Source: Snodgrassella alvi_G
GTDB lineage: Bacteria; Pseudomonadota; Gammaproteobacteria; Burkholderiales; Neisseriaceae
DNA length: 42,539 nt
Reading direction: 5' to 3'
Assembly: GCA_946478525.1 (NCBI GenBank)
Contig: CAMLCH010000020.1
Coordinates: 1 to 42,539, forward strand
The notes under the pieces are model-generated. The model was not told the DNA's origin and made no database searches. It worked only from the letters and a program-made list of their open reading frames with translations. The translations under genes were made by a program, and so were the position numbers. This document shows, piece after piece, positions 14,824 to 23,087 of the stretch (its first letter is position 1; each line of letters begins with the position of its first letter).

Positions 14824-15147
14824 ATGAAAAAGATTAAAACTGGTGATCAAGTGGTCATCATTGCAGGTAAAGATAAGGGCAAACAGGGTAAAGTCGTACG
14901 CGTTTTGGGTGACAAAGTCATCGTTGACGGTGTGAACCGTGTTAAACGGCATCAGAAACCAAACCCAATGCGTGGGATTGAAGGTGGTGTAATTACCAAA
15001 GATGCGCCATTGGCAATTTCCAATGTGGCAATTTTCAATCCGGAAACCCAAAAAGCAGACCGCGTAGGTATCAAAGTAGAAACAATAGACGGTAAAGTGG
15101 TTCGTACTCGTGTATTTAAATCTACCGGTGCCCCCGTGGGAGCTTAA
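14824..15147 (+). CDS. rplX: Large ribosomal subunit protein uL24
   Basis: L24 is one of the two assembly initiators of the 50S subunit. The protein has 107 residues with an N-terminal KOW motif (TGDQVVIIAGKDKGKQGKV), then VDGVNRVKRHQKPNP and KADRVGIKVETIDGKVVR. It begins 11 bp after rplN behind gtgagg. Confidence 0.97.
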   Translation: MKKIKTGDQVVIIAGKDKGKQGKVVRVLGDKVIVDGVNRVKRHQKPNPMRGIEGGVITKDAPLAISNVAIFNPETQKADRVGIKVETIDGKVVRTRVFKSTGAPVGA

Positions 15148-15157
15148 GGAGTAATCA

Positions 15158-15697
15158 ATGGCTCGTTTAAAAGACTTTTATAACACCACCGTTGTTCCAG
15201 AATTGACTAAACAGTTCGGCTATAAATCCATCATGGAAGTACCGCGTATTGAAAAAATTACCCTGAATATGGGTGTTGGCGAAGCGGTTGCCGATAAGAA
15301 AGTGATGGAACATGCTGTTGGTGATCTGGAAAAAATAGCAGGTCAGAAACCGGTGGTAACCGTAGCACGTAAGTCAATTGCAGGCTTTAAAATTCGTGAT
15401 AATTACCCGATCGGCTGCAAAGTTACATTGCGTCGTGAACGTATGTACGAATTTCTGGATCGCCTGATTTCAATTGCTTTGCCTCGTGTGCGTGACTTTC
15501 GTGGCGTGAATGGTAAATCATTCGATGGCCGTGGTAACTATAACATGGGTGTGCGTGAACAAATTATTTTCCCGGAAATCGAATACGACAAAATTGATGC
15601 TTTGCGTGGTCTGAATATCACGATCACCACAACTGCTAAAACTGATGCAGAAGCCAAAGCATTGCTGTCTCTGTTCAAATTTCCGTTTAAGGGTTAA
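15158..15697 (+). CDS. rplE: Large ribosomal subunit protein uL5
   Basis: L5 binds 5S rRNA and contacts P-site tRNA. It has 179 residues, with MARLKDFYNTTVVPELTKQFGYKS-type N-terminus, KITLNMGVGEAVADKKVM, GQKPVVTVARKSIAGFKIRD, ALPRVRDFRGVNGKSFDGRGNY and a C-terminal LLSLFKFPFKG. rpsN starts two bases after its stop. In E. coli the S8 repressor site is at this position; I could not verify an equivalent structure. Confidence 0.98.
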   Translation: MARLKDFYNTTVVPELTKQFGYKSIMEVPRIEKITLNMGVGEAVADKKVMEHAVGDLEKIAGQKPVVTVARKSIAGFKIRDNYPIGCKVTLRRERMYEFLDRLISIALPRVRDFRGVNGKSFDGRGNYNMGVREQIIFPEIEYDKIDALRGLNITITTTAKTDAEAKALLSLFKFPFKG

Positions 15698-15699
15698 TT

Positions 15700-16005
15700 A
15701 TGGCTAAAAAAGCACTTATTAATCGTGAGCTAAAGCGTGAAGCTTTAGCAAAAAAATATGCTGCAAAACGCGAAGCCATTTTTGCTATCATCAATGACGC
15801 TAACGCGACAGATGAAGAGCAATTTCAGGCTCGTCTGAAATTGCAGGCAATTCCGCGTAATGCTGCACCGGTTCGTCAACGTCGTCGCTGCGCTTTGACT
15901 GGTCGTCCACGTGGTAATTTCCGTAAATTCGGCTTGGCCCGTACCAAAATCCGTGAGATCGCTATGCGTGGCGAAATTCCGGGTGTCATCAAAGCCAGCT
16001 GGTAA
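15700..16005 (+). CDS. rpsN: Small ribosomal subunit protein uS14 (zinc-free form)
   Basis: S14 is needed for assembly of the 30S head. This is the long, 101-residue form: it lacks the CxxC...CxxC zinc pairs of the short type. It reads MAKKALINRELKREALAKKYAAKR, then RNAAPVRQRRRCALTGRPRGNFRKFGLAR and IREIAMRGEIPGVIKASW. It overlaps nothing and lies 14 bp before rpsH. Confidence 0.97.
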   Translation: MAKKALINRELKREALAKKYAAKREAIFAIINDANATDEEQFQARLKLQAIPRNAAPVRQRRRCALTGRPRGNFRKFGLARTKIREIAMRGEIPGVIKASW

Positions 16006-16019
16006 TAGGAGTAAAAAAT

Positions 16020-16412
16020 ATGAGTATGCATGATCCTATTTCCGATATGTTGACACGTATTCGCAATGCACAGCGTGCGAATAAAGCTTCTGTAATTATG
16101 CCTTCTTCTAAACTAAAAGTGGCTATTGCCAAAGTTTTAAAAGAAGAAGGTTATGTGGAAGATTTTGTTGTAACTTCCGAAACAAAAGCAACATTGGAAA
16201 TACAATTGAAATACTATGCCGGCCAGCCTGTGATTGAGCGCATACAGCGCGTATCACGCCCAGGTTTGCGGGTATATAAGGGTTCCAACGATATTCCTTC
16301 AGTAATGAATGGTTTGGGCGTTGTGATTGTGAGCACTTCTAAAGGCGTAATGACTGACCGCAAAGCCCGTGCCAATGGTATTGGCGGTGAGTTATTGTGC
16401 GTAGTTGCTTAA
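16020..16412 (+). CDS. rpsH: Small ribosomal subunit protein uS8
   Basis: S8 binds the central domain of 16S rRNA, and in E. coli represses the spc operon. It has 130 residues, opening SMHDPISDMLTRIRNAQRANK and ending with the conserved VIVSTSKGVMTDRKARANGIGGELLCVVA. The ATG at 16020 follows aggag. A second ATG two codons later is an alternative. Confidence 0.98.
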   Translation: MSMHDPISDMLTRIRNAQRANKASVIMPSSKLKVAIAKVLKEEGYVEDFVVTSETKATLEIQLKYYAGQPVIERIQRVSRPGLRVYKGSNDIPSVMNGLGVVIVSTSKGVMTDRKARANGIGGELLCVVA

Positions 16413-16421
16413 GGGGAAAAC

Positions 16422-16955
16422 ATGTCTCGAATTGCAAAACATCCGGTAGTTGTTCCGGCTGGTGTTGACGTTAAGTTTTCTCCAGAGGCTATTACCGTAA
16501 AAGGTAAAAATGGTGAATTATCTTTGCACCAGCACGCTGAAGTAAATGTAGCTTTAGACAATGGTCAATTAGTAGTTACCGCAAACGATAACAGTAATAA
16601 AGCAAATGCGCTATCAGGTACTGTCCGTGCTCTCCTGCACAATATGGTTGTAGGTGTTAGCAATGGTTTTGAGAAAAAACTGCAACTGATTGGTGTGGGT
16701 TATCGCGCTCAGGCTCAAGGTAAAGTATTGAATCTGTCTTTGGGCTACTCTCATCCAATTAACTACGAATTGCCAGAAGGCATTACTGCCACCACACCCT
16801 CAGCTACAGAAGTTATTATTGCAGGGGCGGATAAGCAAGTGGTAGGGCAGGTAGCGGCTGAAATTCGAAGCTTCCGTCCGCCGGAACCTTATAAAGGTAA
16901 AGGTGTACGTTATGCTGATGAGCGTGTCGTTATTAAAGAAACCAAGAAAAAATAA
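16422..16955 (+). CDS. rplF: Large ribosomal subunit protein uL6
   Basis: L6 lies near the sarcin-ricin loop. The 177-residue protein has two related halves: an N-terminal domain (IAKHPVVVPAGVDVKFS...GKNGELS) and a C-terminal domain with LIGVGYRAQAQGKVLNLSLGYSHP and SFRPPEPYKGKGVRYADERV. It is preceded by aagggg with good spacing. Confidence 0.98.
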   Translation: MSRIAKHPVVVPAGVDVKFSPEAITVKGKNGELSLHQHAEVNVALDNGQLVVTANDNSNKANALSGTVRALLHNMVVGVSNGFEKKLQLIGVGYRAQAQGKVLNLSLGYSHPINYELPEGITATTPSATEVIIAGADKQVVGQVAAEIRSFRPPEPYKGKGVRYADERVVIKETKKK

Positions 16956-16968
16956 TTGAGGCTCACTG

Positions 16969-17322
16969 ATGGATAAAAATGTAGCAAGACTGCGTCGTGC
17001 ACGTAAAACCCGTGCCAAAATTGCAGCCCTGAACAAAGTGAGATTGTGCGTTTATCGCACCAATAATCACATTTATGCACAGGTTATTAGCGCTGAAGGC
17101 GATAAAGTTCTGGCTCAAGCTTCTACTCTGGAAGCAGATGTGCGTTCCAGCATCAAATATGGTAGCAATGTAGAAGCTGCTGCTATAGTTGGTAAACGTA
17201 TAGCTGAAAAAGCCAAAGCTGCCGGTATTGAATCTGTGGCATTTGACCGTTCAGGTTTTCAATACCATGGTCGCGTAAAAGCCTTAGCTGAGGCAGCTCG
17301 TGAAAACGGCTTGAGCTTCTAA
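16969..17322 (+). CDS. rplR: Large ribosomal subunit protein uL18
   Basis: L18 binds 5S rRNA with L5. It has 117 residues, with a basic N-terminal tail (RLRRARKTRAKIAALNKVRLCVYRTNNHIYAQVI), VGKRIAEKAKAAGIESVAFDRSGFQYHGRVKALA and the end ARENGLSF. It begins 13 bp after rplF. Confidence 0.98.
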   Translation: MDKNVARLRRARKTRAKIAALNKVRLCVYRTNNHIYAQVISAEGDKVLAQASTLEADVRSSIKYGSNVEAAAIVGKRIAEKAKAAGIESVAFDRSGFQYHGRVKALAEAARENGLSF

Positions 17323-17341
17323 TAAACTGGAGACCAGAAAT

Positions 17342-17860
17342 ATGGCAAAACACGAAACTGAAGAACGCGGTGACGGCCTGATCGAAAAAATGGTGGCCGT
17401 AAACCGTGTAACTAAAGTGGTCAAAGGTGGCCGCATCATGGCTTTTTCGGCTCTAACCGTTGTTGGTGATGGTGATGGTCGCATCGGGATGGGCAAAGGC
17501 AAATCTAAAGAAGTGCCAGTTGCTGTACAAAAAGCAATGGATCAAGCTCGTCGTAATATGATTAAAGTACCTTTGAACGGAAGTACCATTCACCATGAAG
17601 TGATTGGTCGTCATGGTGCCACTCGCGTATTTATGCAACCTGCTAAAGATGGTAATGGTGTAAAAGCTGGTGGTCCAATGCGTTTAGTATTTGATGCAAT
17701 GGGTATTCATAATATTTCAGCTAAAGTTCATGGCTCAACTAATCCGTACAATATCGTACGTGCAACACTGGATGGTTTGTCTAAACTGTATACACCGGCT
17801 GAAATTGCTGCTAAACGTGGCCTGACCGTAGAAGAAATTTTAGGAGCAGATCATGAGTGA
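17342..17860 (+). CDS. rpsE: Small ribosomal subunit protein uS5
   Basis: S5 helps set decoding accuracy and mRNA unwinding. It has 172 residues, with a double-stranded RNA-binding N-terminal domain (GLIEKMVAVNRVTKVVKGGRIMAF, GDGDGRIGMGKGKSKEVPVAV) and a C-terminal domain ending LTVEEILGADHE. Loop residues linked to spectinomycin resistance elsewhere look ordinary. Its last eight bases overlap rpmD. Confidence 0.98.
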   Translation: MAKHETEERGDGLIEKMVAVNRVTKVVKGGRIMAFSALTVVGDGDGRIGMGKGKSKEVPVAVQKAMDQARRNMIKVPLNGSTIHHEVIGRHGATRVFMQPAKDGNGVKAGGPMRLVFDAMGIHNISAKVHGSTNPYNIVRATLDGLSKLYTPAEIAAKRGLTVEEILGADHE

Positions 17861-18038
17861 GCAAAAAACCATTCGTGTGACTTTGGCAAAAAGCCTGATC
17901 GGTACAATTGCAGCTCATCGTGCCTGTGCTCGTGGGTTGGGTTTGCGTCGTCGCGAACATACCGTTGAAGTGCTTGATACCCCGGAAAATCGTGGCATGA
18001 TCAATAAAATCAGCTACCTTTTGAAAGTGGAGAATTAA
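17853..18038 (+). CDS. rpmD: Large ribosomal subunit protein uL30
   Basis: L30 is a small 50S protein, 61 residues here: KTIRVTLAKSLIGTIAAHRACARGLGLRRR, then a VEVLDTPENRGMINKISYLLKV end, typical of the family. The ATG at 17853 lies inside the end of rpsE, with taggag upstream (17841-17846). rplO starts one base after its stop. Confidence 0.96.
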   Translation: MSEQKTIRVTLAKSLIGTIAAHRACARGLGLRRREHTVEVLDTPENRGMINKISYLLKVEN

Positions 18039-18039
18039 G

Positions 18040-18474
18040 ATGCTGTTGAATACCATACAACCTGCTGAAGGTGCCAAACATGCGGCTCGCCGTGTGGGAC
18101 GTGGTATCGGCAGTGGTTTAGGCAAAACTTGTGGTCGAGGTCACAAGGGACAAAAAAGCCGTAAAGGTGGTTATCATAAAGTCGGTTTTGAGGGTGGTCA
18201 GATGCCTTTGCAGCGTCGTCTGCCAAAACGTGGCTTTAAATCGTTAACTGCTGGTTTTAATGCCGAAGTACGTCTAGATGATTTGGCAAAAGTTGCAGTA
18301 AGCGAAATTGATGTTTTAGTATTGAAACAAGCAGGTCTGGTACCAGCTACTGCGCTAAATGTTAAAATCATTGCATCTGGTAGTATTGATAAGGCGGTAA
18401 CTTTAAATGGAATCAAAGCCACTAAAGGTGCGCAAAAAGCCATTGAAGCTGCCGGTGGTAAAGTAGCAGAATAA
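18040..18474 (+). CDS. rplO: Large ribosomal subunit protein uL15
   Basis: L15 is a late assembly protein with a long basic N-terminal extension. It has 144 residues: MLLNTIQPAEGAKHAARRVGRGIGSGLGKT, GRGHKGQKSRKGG, FEGGQMPLQRRLPKRGF, and a globular C-terminal half ending GAQKAIEAAGGKVAE. It directly follows rpmD and is 13 bp before secY. Confidence 0.98.
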   Translation: MLLNTIQPAEGAKHAARRVGRGIGSGLGKTCGRGHKGQKSRKGGYHKVGFEGGQMPLQRRLPKRGFKSLTAGFNAEVRLDDLAKVAVSEIDVLVLKQAGLVPATALNVKIIASGSIDKAVTLNGIKATKGAQKAIEAAGGKVAE

Positions 18475-18487
18475 GGCAAGGAACCAA

Positions 18488-19804
18488 GTGGCTAATCCGC
18501 AATCCGCAACAGGACTTTCAAAGTTCGGTGATTTAAAAAATCGTCTGTTATTTTTACTTGGTGCGTTGGTTGTATTCCGCATCGGTTCTCATATACCCGT
18601 GCCCGGTGTGGATGGTGCTGCTTTGACCAAACTGTATGAAAGTGCCGGCGGAGGCATATTAAATATGCTTAATATGTTCTCCGGCGGTTCTTTACAGCGG
18701 TTTAGTATATTTGCAATTGGTGTGATGCCCTATATTTCGGCATCTATTATTGTGCAATTGGCCTCAGAAATTATTCCTTCTTTAAAAGCTTTGAAAAAAG
18801 AGGGAGAAGCAGGGCGACGTACTATAACCAAATATACTCGCTACGGTACCGTTTTGCTCGCAACATTGCAAAGCTTTGGTGCGGCTGCTTTTGTTTACCA
18901 ACAAAATGTGGTTGTAGTAAATCAATATGAATTTTACCTATCCACAATGGTTAGTCTGGTAACAGGCACTATGTTTTTAATGTGGTTAGGTGAACAAATT
19001 ACTGAACGTGGTATTGGTAATGGTATTTCACTGATTATTACAGCTGGTATCGCATCTAGTTTACCTGCAGGTGTGGGTCGCTTGCTGACGCTAACTAGTC
19101 AGGGATCCATTAGTTACCTGATGGCTGTTGCTCTGATTGTTGGTGCTTTGGCGCTCATATATGCTGTTGTTTATATTGAGAGTGCACAGCGTAAAGTACC
19201 AGTACAGTATGCTAAGCGCCAGGTTGGTAACCGCATTATGCAGGCGCAAAATTCACATATGCCATTTAAACTGAATATGGCTGGTGTAATACCACCTATT
19301 TTTGCATCCAGTATTATTTTGTTTCCATCAACCTTGTTAAGCTGGTTTGGTTCAGCTAATCAGGATGGATGGTTGCAGAAATTGGCTACTTTATTGCAGC
19401 ATGGTCAACCTATTTATATTTTGCTATTTGCAGCTACTATTATCTTCTTTTGCTATTTTTATACTGCGTTGGTATTCAGTCCAAGAGAAATGGCAGAAAA
19501 TCTGAAGAAAAGTGGTGCTTTTGTTCCAGGTATTCGTCCAGGTGAACAAACCAGTCGTTATTTGGAAAAAGTAGTGTTGCGCCTGACTTTTTGGGGCGCT
19601 ATATACATTGCTATCGTGTGCTTGATTCCAGAAGTGCTAACTTCTGCGATGAATGTACCTTTCTACCTAGGTGGCACCTCACTGCTTATTCTGGTGGTGG
19701 TGACCATGGATTTTAAAACGCAAATTGCTTCTTATGTTATGAGTAGTCAGTATGAACACCTCATGAAGCGTTCTGCGATGAAATCGTTATCATCACGTCG
19801 TTAA
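18488..19804 (+). CDS. secY: Protein translocase subunit SecY
   Basis: SecY is the channel of the general secretion pathway, working with SecE, SecG and SecA. It has 438 residues and about ten membrane spans. Conserved parts include SHIPVPGVDGAAL, MFSGGSLQRFSIFAIGVMPYISASI, GEAGRRTITKYTRYGT, ITERGIGNGISLII, the cytoplasmic loop KVPVQYAKRQVGNR (SecA contact) and SGAFVPGIRPGEQTSRYL. It uses a GTG start at 18488, behind aagga. It is coupled to rplO upstream and is followed 5 bp later by infA. Confidence 0.98.
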   Translation: MANPQSATGLSKFGDLKNRLLFLLGALVVFRIGSHIPVPGVDGAALTKLYESAGGGILNMLNMFSGGSLQRFSIFAIGVMPYISASIIVQLASEIIPSLKALKKEGEAGRRTITKYTRYGTVLLATLQSFGAAAFVYQQNVVVVNQYEFYLSTMVSLVTGTMFLMWLGEQITERGIGNGISLIITAGIASSLPAGVGRLLTLTSQGSISYLMAVALIVGALALIYAVVYIESAQRKVPVQYAKRQVGNRIMQAQNSHMPFKLNMAGVIPPIFASSIILFPSTLLSWFGSANQDGWLQKLATLLQHGQPIYILLFAATIIFFCYFYTALVFSPREMAENLKKSGAFVPGIRPGEQTSRYLEKVVLRLTFWGAIYIAIVCLIPEVLTSAMNVPFYLGGTSLLILVVVTMDFKTQIASYVMSSQYEHLMKRSAMKSLSSRR

Positions 19805-19809
19805 GTGTT

Positions 19810-20028
19810 ATGGCTAAAGAAGATACTATACAAATGCAGGGTGAAATTCTTGAAACCCTGCCCAACGCAACTTTTAAAGTTAAACTTGAAAACGATCATG
19901 TCGTTTTAGGTCATATCTCTGGGAAAATGCGTATGCATTACATACGTATCTCCCCCGGAGATAAAGTGACTGTGGAATTGACTCCGTACGATTTGACTCG
20001 TGCACGCATCGTTTTCCGCGCCCGCTAA
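19810..20028 (+). CDS. infA: Translation initiation factor IF-1
   Basis: IF-1 occupies the A-site during initiation. It has 72 residues, the exact family length, with the S1/OB fold: MAKEDTIQMQGEILETLPNATFKVKLENDH, HISGKMRMHYIRISPGDKVTVEL and the basic end RARIVFRAR. It lies between secY and rpmJ, the arrangement seen in Neisseria and many other bacteria. Confidence 0.98.
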   Translation: MAKEDTIQMQGEILETLPNATFKVKLENDHVVLGHISGKMRMHYIRISPGDKVTVELTPYDLTRARIVFRAR

Positions 20029-20046
20029 GAGTAGAAAGGAAATAAT

Positions 20047-20160
20047 ATGCGCGTTCAGCCATCGGTAAAGAAAATTTGCCGAAATTGTAAAATCATTCGT
20101 CGCAATCGTGTTGTACGAGTGATCTGTACCGACCCTCGTCATAAACAACGTCAAGGCTAA
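20047..20160 (+). CDS. rpmJ: Large ribosomal subunit protein bL36 (zinc-binding form)
   Basis: This 37-residue protein reads MRVQPSVKKICRNCKIIRRN followed by RVVRVICTDPRHKQRQG. The zinc ligands are Cys11, Cys14, Cys27 and His32, so this is the zinc-containing (C+) form, in contrast to the zinc-free S14 nearby. The ATG at 20047 follows aaagga. It completes the spc section, 58 bp before rpsM. Confidence 0.97.
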   Translation: MRVQPSVKKICRNCKIIRRNRVVRVICTDPRHKQRQG

Positions 20161-20190
20161 TTGGATAACATTTAGTCTTTATGTTATACT
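20161..20190 (+). promoter_or_regulatory. Probable promoter of the alpha section (rpsM-rplQ)
   Basis: TTGGAT (20161-20166) and TATACT (20185-20190) are 18 bases apart, with a TG one base before the -10 (extended -10). The -35 begins immediately after the rpmJ stop, and rpsM starts 28 bases after the -10. This would allow rpsM, rpsK, rpsD, rpoA and rplQ to be made apart from the upstream genes. Confidence 0.65.
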
Positions 20191-20218
20191 GACCGACTTT
20201 TTGCCCTAAGGAAAAAAT

Positions 20219-20581
20219 ATGGCTCGTATTGCAGGGGTAAATATCCCTAACAATGCCCATATCGTAATTGGCCTTCAGGCTATTTATGGTATTGGTTCGT
20301 CTCGCGCTAAATTAGTTTGCGAAGCTGCCGGTGTTGTACCGAGCACTAAAGTAAAAGATTTAGATGAGACTCAACTTGATGCTTTGCGTGAACAGATTGC
20401 TAAATATCATGTAGAAGGTGATCTGCGTCGTGAAGTAACCATGAATATCAAGCGTTTGATGGACATGGGTTGCTATCGTGGCCTGCGTCATCGCCGTGGT
20501 TTACCTTGTCGTGGACAACGTACTCGCACTAATGCGCGTACCCGTAAAGGCCCACGTAAGGCAATTGCAGGTAAGAAATAA
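20219..20581 (+). CDS. rpsM: Small ribosomal subunit protein uS13
   Basis: S13 in the 30S head contacts P-site tRNA and bridges to the 50S. It has 120 residues: MARIAGVNIPNNAHIVIGLQAIYGIGSSRA with the helix-hairpin-helix, and the basic tail YRGLRHRRGLPCRGQRTRTNARTRKGPRK. A strong aagga precedes the start. It opens the alpha-type section. Confidence 0.98.
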   Translation: MARIAGVNIPNNAHIVIGLQAIYGIGSSRAKLVCEAAGVVPSTKVKDLDETQLDALREQIAKYHVEGDLRREVTMNIKRLMDMGCYRGLRHRRGLPCRGQRTRTNARTRKGPRKAIAGKK

Positions 20582-20597
20582 TTGATAAGGAATAATA

Positions 20598-20990
20598 ATG
20601 GCTAAAGCAAACACAGCTCGTGTGCGCAAGAAAGTACGGAAATCTGTAAGTGAAGGTATTGTGCATGTACATGCATCTTTCAATAATACCATCATTACAA
20701 TCACTGATCGTCAGGGCAATGCATTATCTTGGGCTACCTCTGGCGGTGCTGGTTTTAAGGGTTCACGTAAGAGCACACCATTTGCCGCTCAGGTTGCGGC
20801 TGAAGCAGCTGGTAAAGTTGCCCAAGAGTATGGCGTTAAAAATCTAGAAGTTCGCATTAAAGGGCCTGGGCCTGGTCGCGAATCTTCTGTACGTGCGCTC
20901 AACGCTCTTGGTTTTAAAATTACCAGCATTACAGACGTTACTCCGTTGCCACACAACGGTTGTCGGCCACCTAAAAAACGTCGTATTTAA
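20598..20990 (+). CDS. rpsK: Small ribosomal subunit protein uS11
   Basis: S11 lies on the 30S platform near the mRNA exit. It has 130 residues, with HVHASFNNTIITITDRQGNALSWATSGGAGFKGSRKSTPFAAQVAAE and the end DVTPLPHNGCRPPKKRRI, where an Asn-Gly pair sits at the usual isoaspartate position. It lies 16 bp after rpsM. Confidence 0.98.
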   Translation: MAKANTARVRKKVRKSVSEGIVHVHASFNNTIITITDRQGNALSWATSGGAGFKGSRKSTPFAAQVAAEAAGKVAQEYGVKNLEVRIKGPGPGRESSVRALNALGFKITSITDVTPLPHNGCRPPKKRRI

Positions 20991-21005
20991 CAGGAGTATT
21001 CGAGT

Positions 21006-21626
21006 ATGGCACGTTATACCGGCCCGAAATGTAAATTAGCCCGTCGTGAGGGTACTGATTTGTTTCTGAAGAGCGCACGACGCTCTCTAGATTCTAAATG
21101 TAAGTTAGATTCTGCTCCTGGTCAGCATGGTGCAAAAAAACCACGTCTGTCTGGCTATGGACTGCAGTTGCGTGAAAAACAAAAAATTCGCCGAATTTAT
21201 GGCGTACTGGAACGTCAATTCCGCCGTTATTTTGCTGAAGCAGCCCGTCGCAAAGGTTCGACTGGTGAATTACTGCTTCAGTTATTAGAATCTCGTTTAG
21301 ATAATGTGGTTTACCGTATGGGCTTTGGTTCTACCCGAGCTGAAGCACGTCAGTTGGTATCCCATAAAGCGATCACCGTCAATGGTCAGGTTGTTAATAT
21401 TCCTTCTTTCCAAGTGAAAGCTGGTGATGTTGTTGCTGTTCGTGAAAAAGCTAAAAAACAAGTACGTATTCAGGAAGCTTTCAGTTTGGCCAGTCAAATT
21501 GGTTTACCAAGTTGGGTATCTGTTGAAGAAGGCAAGCTGGAAGGTGTTTTCAAAAACATGCCTGATCGCACTGAATTAAGTGGCGATATTAATGAACAGC
21601 TGGTAGTAGAGTTTTACTCTAAATAA
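21006..21626 (+). CDS. rpsD: Small ribosomal subunit protein uS4
   Basis: S4 starts 30S assembly, and in E. coli represses the alpha operon. It has 206 residues: an N-terminal MARYTGPKCKLARREGTDLFL region, GQHGAKKPRLSGYGLQLREKQK, and the S4 RNA-binding domain RLDNVVYRMGFGSTRAEARQLVSHKAITVNG. The zinc-knuckle cysteines of some S4 proteins are not conserved as a set. It ends ELSGDINEQLVVEFYSK. Confidence 0.98.
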   Translation: MARYTGPKCKLARREGTDLFLKSARRSLDSKCKLDSAPGQHGAKKPRLSGYGLQLREKQKIRRIYGVLERQFRRYFAEAARRKGSTGELLLQLLESRLDNVVYRMGFGSTRAEARQLVSHKAITVNGQVVNIPSFQVKAGDVVAVREKAKKQVRIQEAFSLASQIGLPSWVSVEEGKLEGVFKNMPDRTELSGDINEQLVVEFYSK

Positions 21627-21650
21627 AGCCTGTTAAGTGAGGACAGTTAA

Positions 21651-22637
21651 ATGCAAAACACATCCGAATTCTTGAAGCCGCGTCAAATTGACGTGGACAC
21701 CTTGTCTGCCACACGTGCCAAAGTGTCTATGGAGCCGTTTGAGCGTGGTTTCGGCCATACCTTGGGTAATGCTTTGCGTCGTATCTTACTGTCATCAATG
21801 AATGGTTATGCGTCGACAGAAGTAGCGATTGAAGGCGTATTGCATGAATACTCCACGCTGGATGCTGTTCAGGAGGATGTTGTTGATATTCTGCTGAATC
21901 TGAAGGGCGTGGTATTTAAAGTGCATGGCCGCACAGAGGTAACATTAAATCTAAAAAAATCTGGTGCTGGAGTTGTAACAGCGGCAGATATTGAGTTACC
22001 ACACGATGTTGAAGTTGTTAATCCTGATCATGTTATTTGTCACCTATCTGAAGGTGGTAGTATCAGCATGGAAATAAAAGTTGAACAGGGTCGGGGTTAT
22101 GAATCTGTGTCTGGACGTCGTAACAAAGACGACCACAAGCGTATTGGCGCTATTCAATTAGATGCGAGCTTTTCGCCGATCAGTCGTGTCAGCTTTGAAG
22201 TAGAACCTGCTCGTGTAGAGCAACGAACTGATTTGGATCGTTTAGTTCTGGATATTGAAACTAATGGCGCTATTGATCCGGAAGAAGCAGTACGTAATGC
22301 TGCCTGTATTTTAATTGACCAAATGTCAATTTTTGCAGACTTGCAGGGTACTCCGGTAGCCGTAGTTGAAGAGAAAGAACCGCCGATTGATCCAATTTTA
22401 CTTCGTCCGGTTGATGATTTAGAGTTAACCGTTCGTTCGGCAAACTGCTTGAAAGCTGAAGATATTTACTATATTGGCGATTTGATTCAACGTACAGAGA
22501 CTGAATTATTAAAAACACCAAATTTGGGTAGAAAATCTCTGAATGAAATTAAGGAAGTTTTGGCTTCCAAAGGTTTAACGTTGGGTTCTAAATTGGAAGC
22601 CTGGCCACCAGCCAGCCTTGAAAAGCCACAAGTTTGA
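21651..22637 (+). CDS. rpoA: DNA-directed RNA polymerase subunit alpha
   Basis: The alpha dimer scaffolds RNA polymerase and contacts activators and UP elements. It has 328 residues: an N-terminal assembly domain (MEPFERGFGHTLGNALRRILLSSMNGYA; about residues 1-235), a linker (VVEEKEPPIDPILLRP), and a C-terminal domain with VDDLELTVRSANCLKAEDI, including the conserved DNA-contacting Arg, and LLKTPNLGRKSLNEIKEVLASKGL. It sits between rpsD and rplQ as usual. Confidence 0.98.
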   Translation: MQNTSEFLKPRQIDVDTLSATRAKVSMEPFERGFGHTLGNALRRILLSSMNGYASTEVAIEGVLHEYSTLDAVQEDVVDILLNLKGVVFKVHGRTEVTLNLKKSGAGVVTAADIELPHDVEVVNPDHVICHLSEGGSISMEIKVEQGRGYESVSGRRNKDDHKRIGAIQLDASFSPISRVSFEVEPARVEQRTDLDRLVLDIETNGAIDPEEAVRNAACILIDQMSIFADLQGTPVAVVEEKEPPIDPILLRPVDDLELTVRSANCLKAEDIYYIGDLIQRTETELLKTPNLGRKSLNEIKEVLASKGLTLGSKLEAWPPASLEKPQV

Positions 22638-22655
22638 TGATTAAAGGATAATGAC

Positions 22656-23039
22656 ATGCGTCATCGTAATGGTAACCGTAAGTTAAATCGCACTAGTTCG
22701 CATCGTGCTGCTATGTTGCGTAATATGGCTAATTCATTGTTGACCCACGAAGCAATTGTAACTACTTTACCCAAAGCTAAAGAATTGCGCCGTGTGGCAG
22801 AGCCACTGATTACATTGGGAAAAAAACCTTCATTAGCTAATCATCGTTTAGCTTTTAATCGTACCCGTGATCGTGACGTCGTTGTAAAGCTATTCAATGA
22901 ATTAGGTCCGCGATTTGCTAATCGCAATGGAGGTTATTTACGGATTCTGAAGTATGGTTTCCGTAAAGGTGATAATGCTCCTCTTGCTCTGGTAGAGCTG
23001 GTTGAGAAAGCACCTGAAACTGAAGCTGTAGCCGAGTAA
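22656..23039 (+). CDS. rplQ: Large ribosomal subunit protein bL17
   Basis: L17 is near the tunnel exit. It has 127 residues: MRHRNGNRKLNRTSSHRAAMLRNMANSLL, TTLPKAKELRRVAEPLITLGK, and YLRILKYGFRKGDNAPLALVELVEK, with a short acidic tail. It is the last gene of the translation cluster and is followed 12 bp later by a strong terminator. Confidence 0.98.
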   Translation: MRHRNGNRKLNRTSSHRAAMLRNMANSLLTHEAIVTTLPKAKELRRVAEPLITLGKKPSLANHRLAFNRTRDRDVVVKLFNELGPRFANRNGGYLRILKYGFRKGDNAPLALVELVEKAPETEAVAE

Positions 23040-23051
23040 TTATGCTACGCT

Positions 23052-23087
23052 AACAAGCCAGCCCGAAAGGCTGGCTTGTTTTATTTT
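23052..23087 (+). terminator. Strong rho-independent terminator after rplQ
   Basis: A 12-bp perfect, GC-containing stem (aacaagccagcc / ggctggcttgtt) with a five-base cgaaa loop is followed by ttttatttt. It ends the whole rplC-rplQ transcription unit. Confidence 0.95.
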
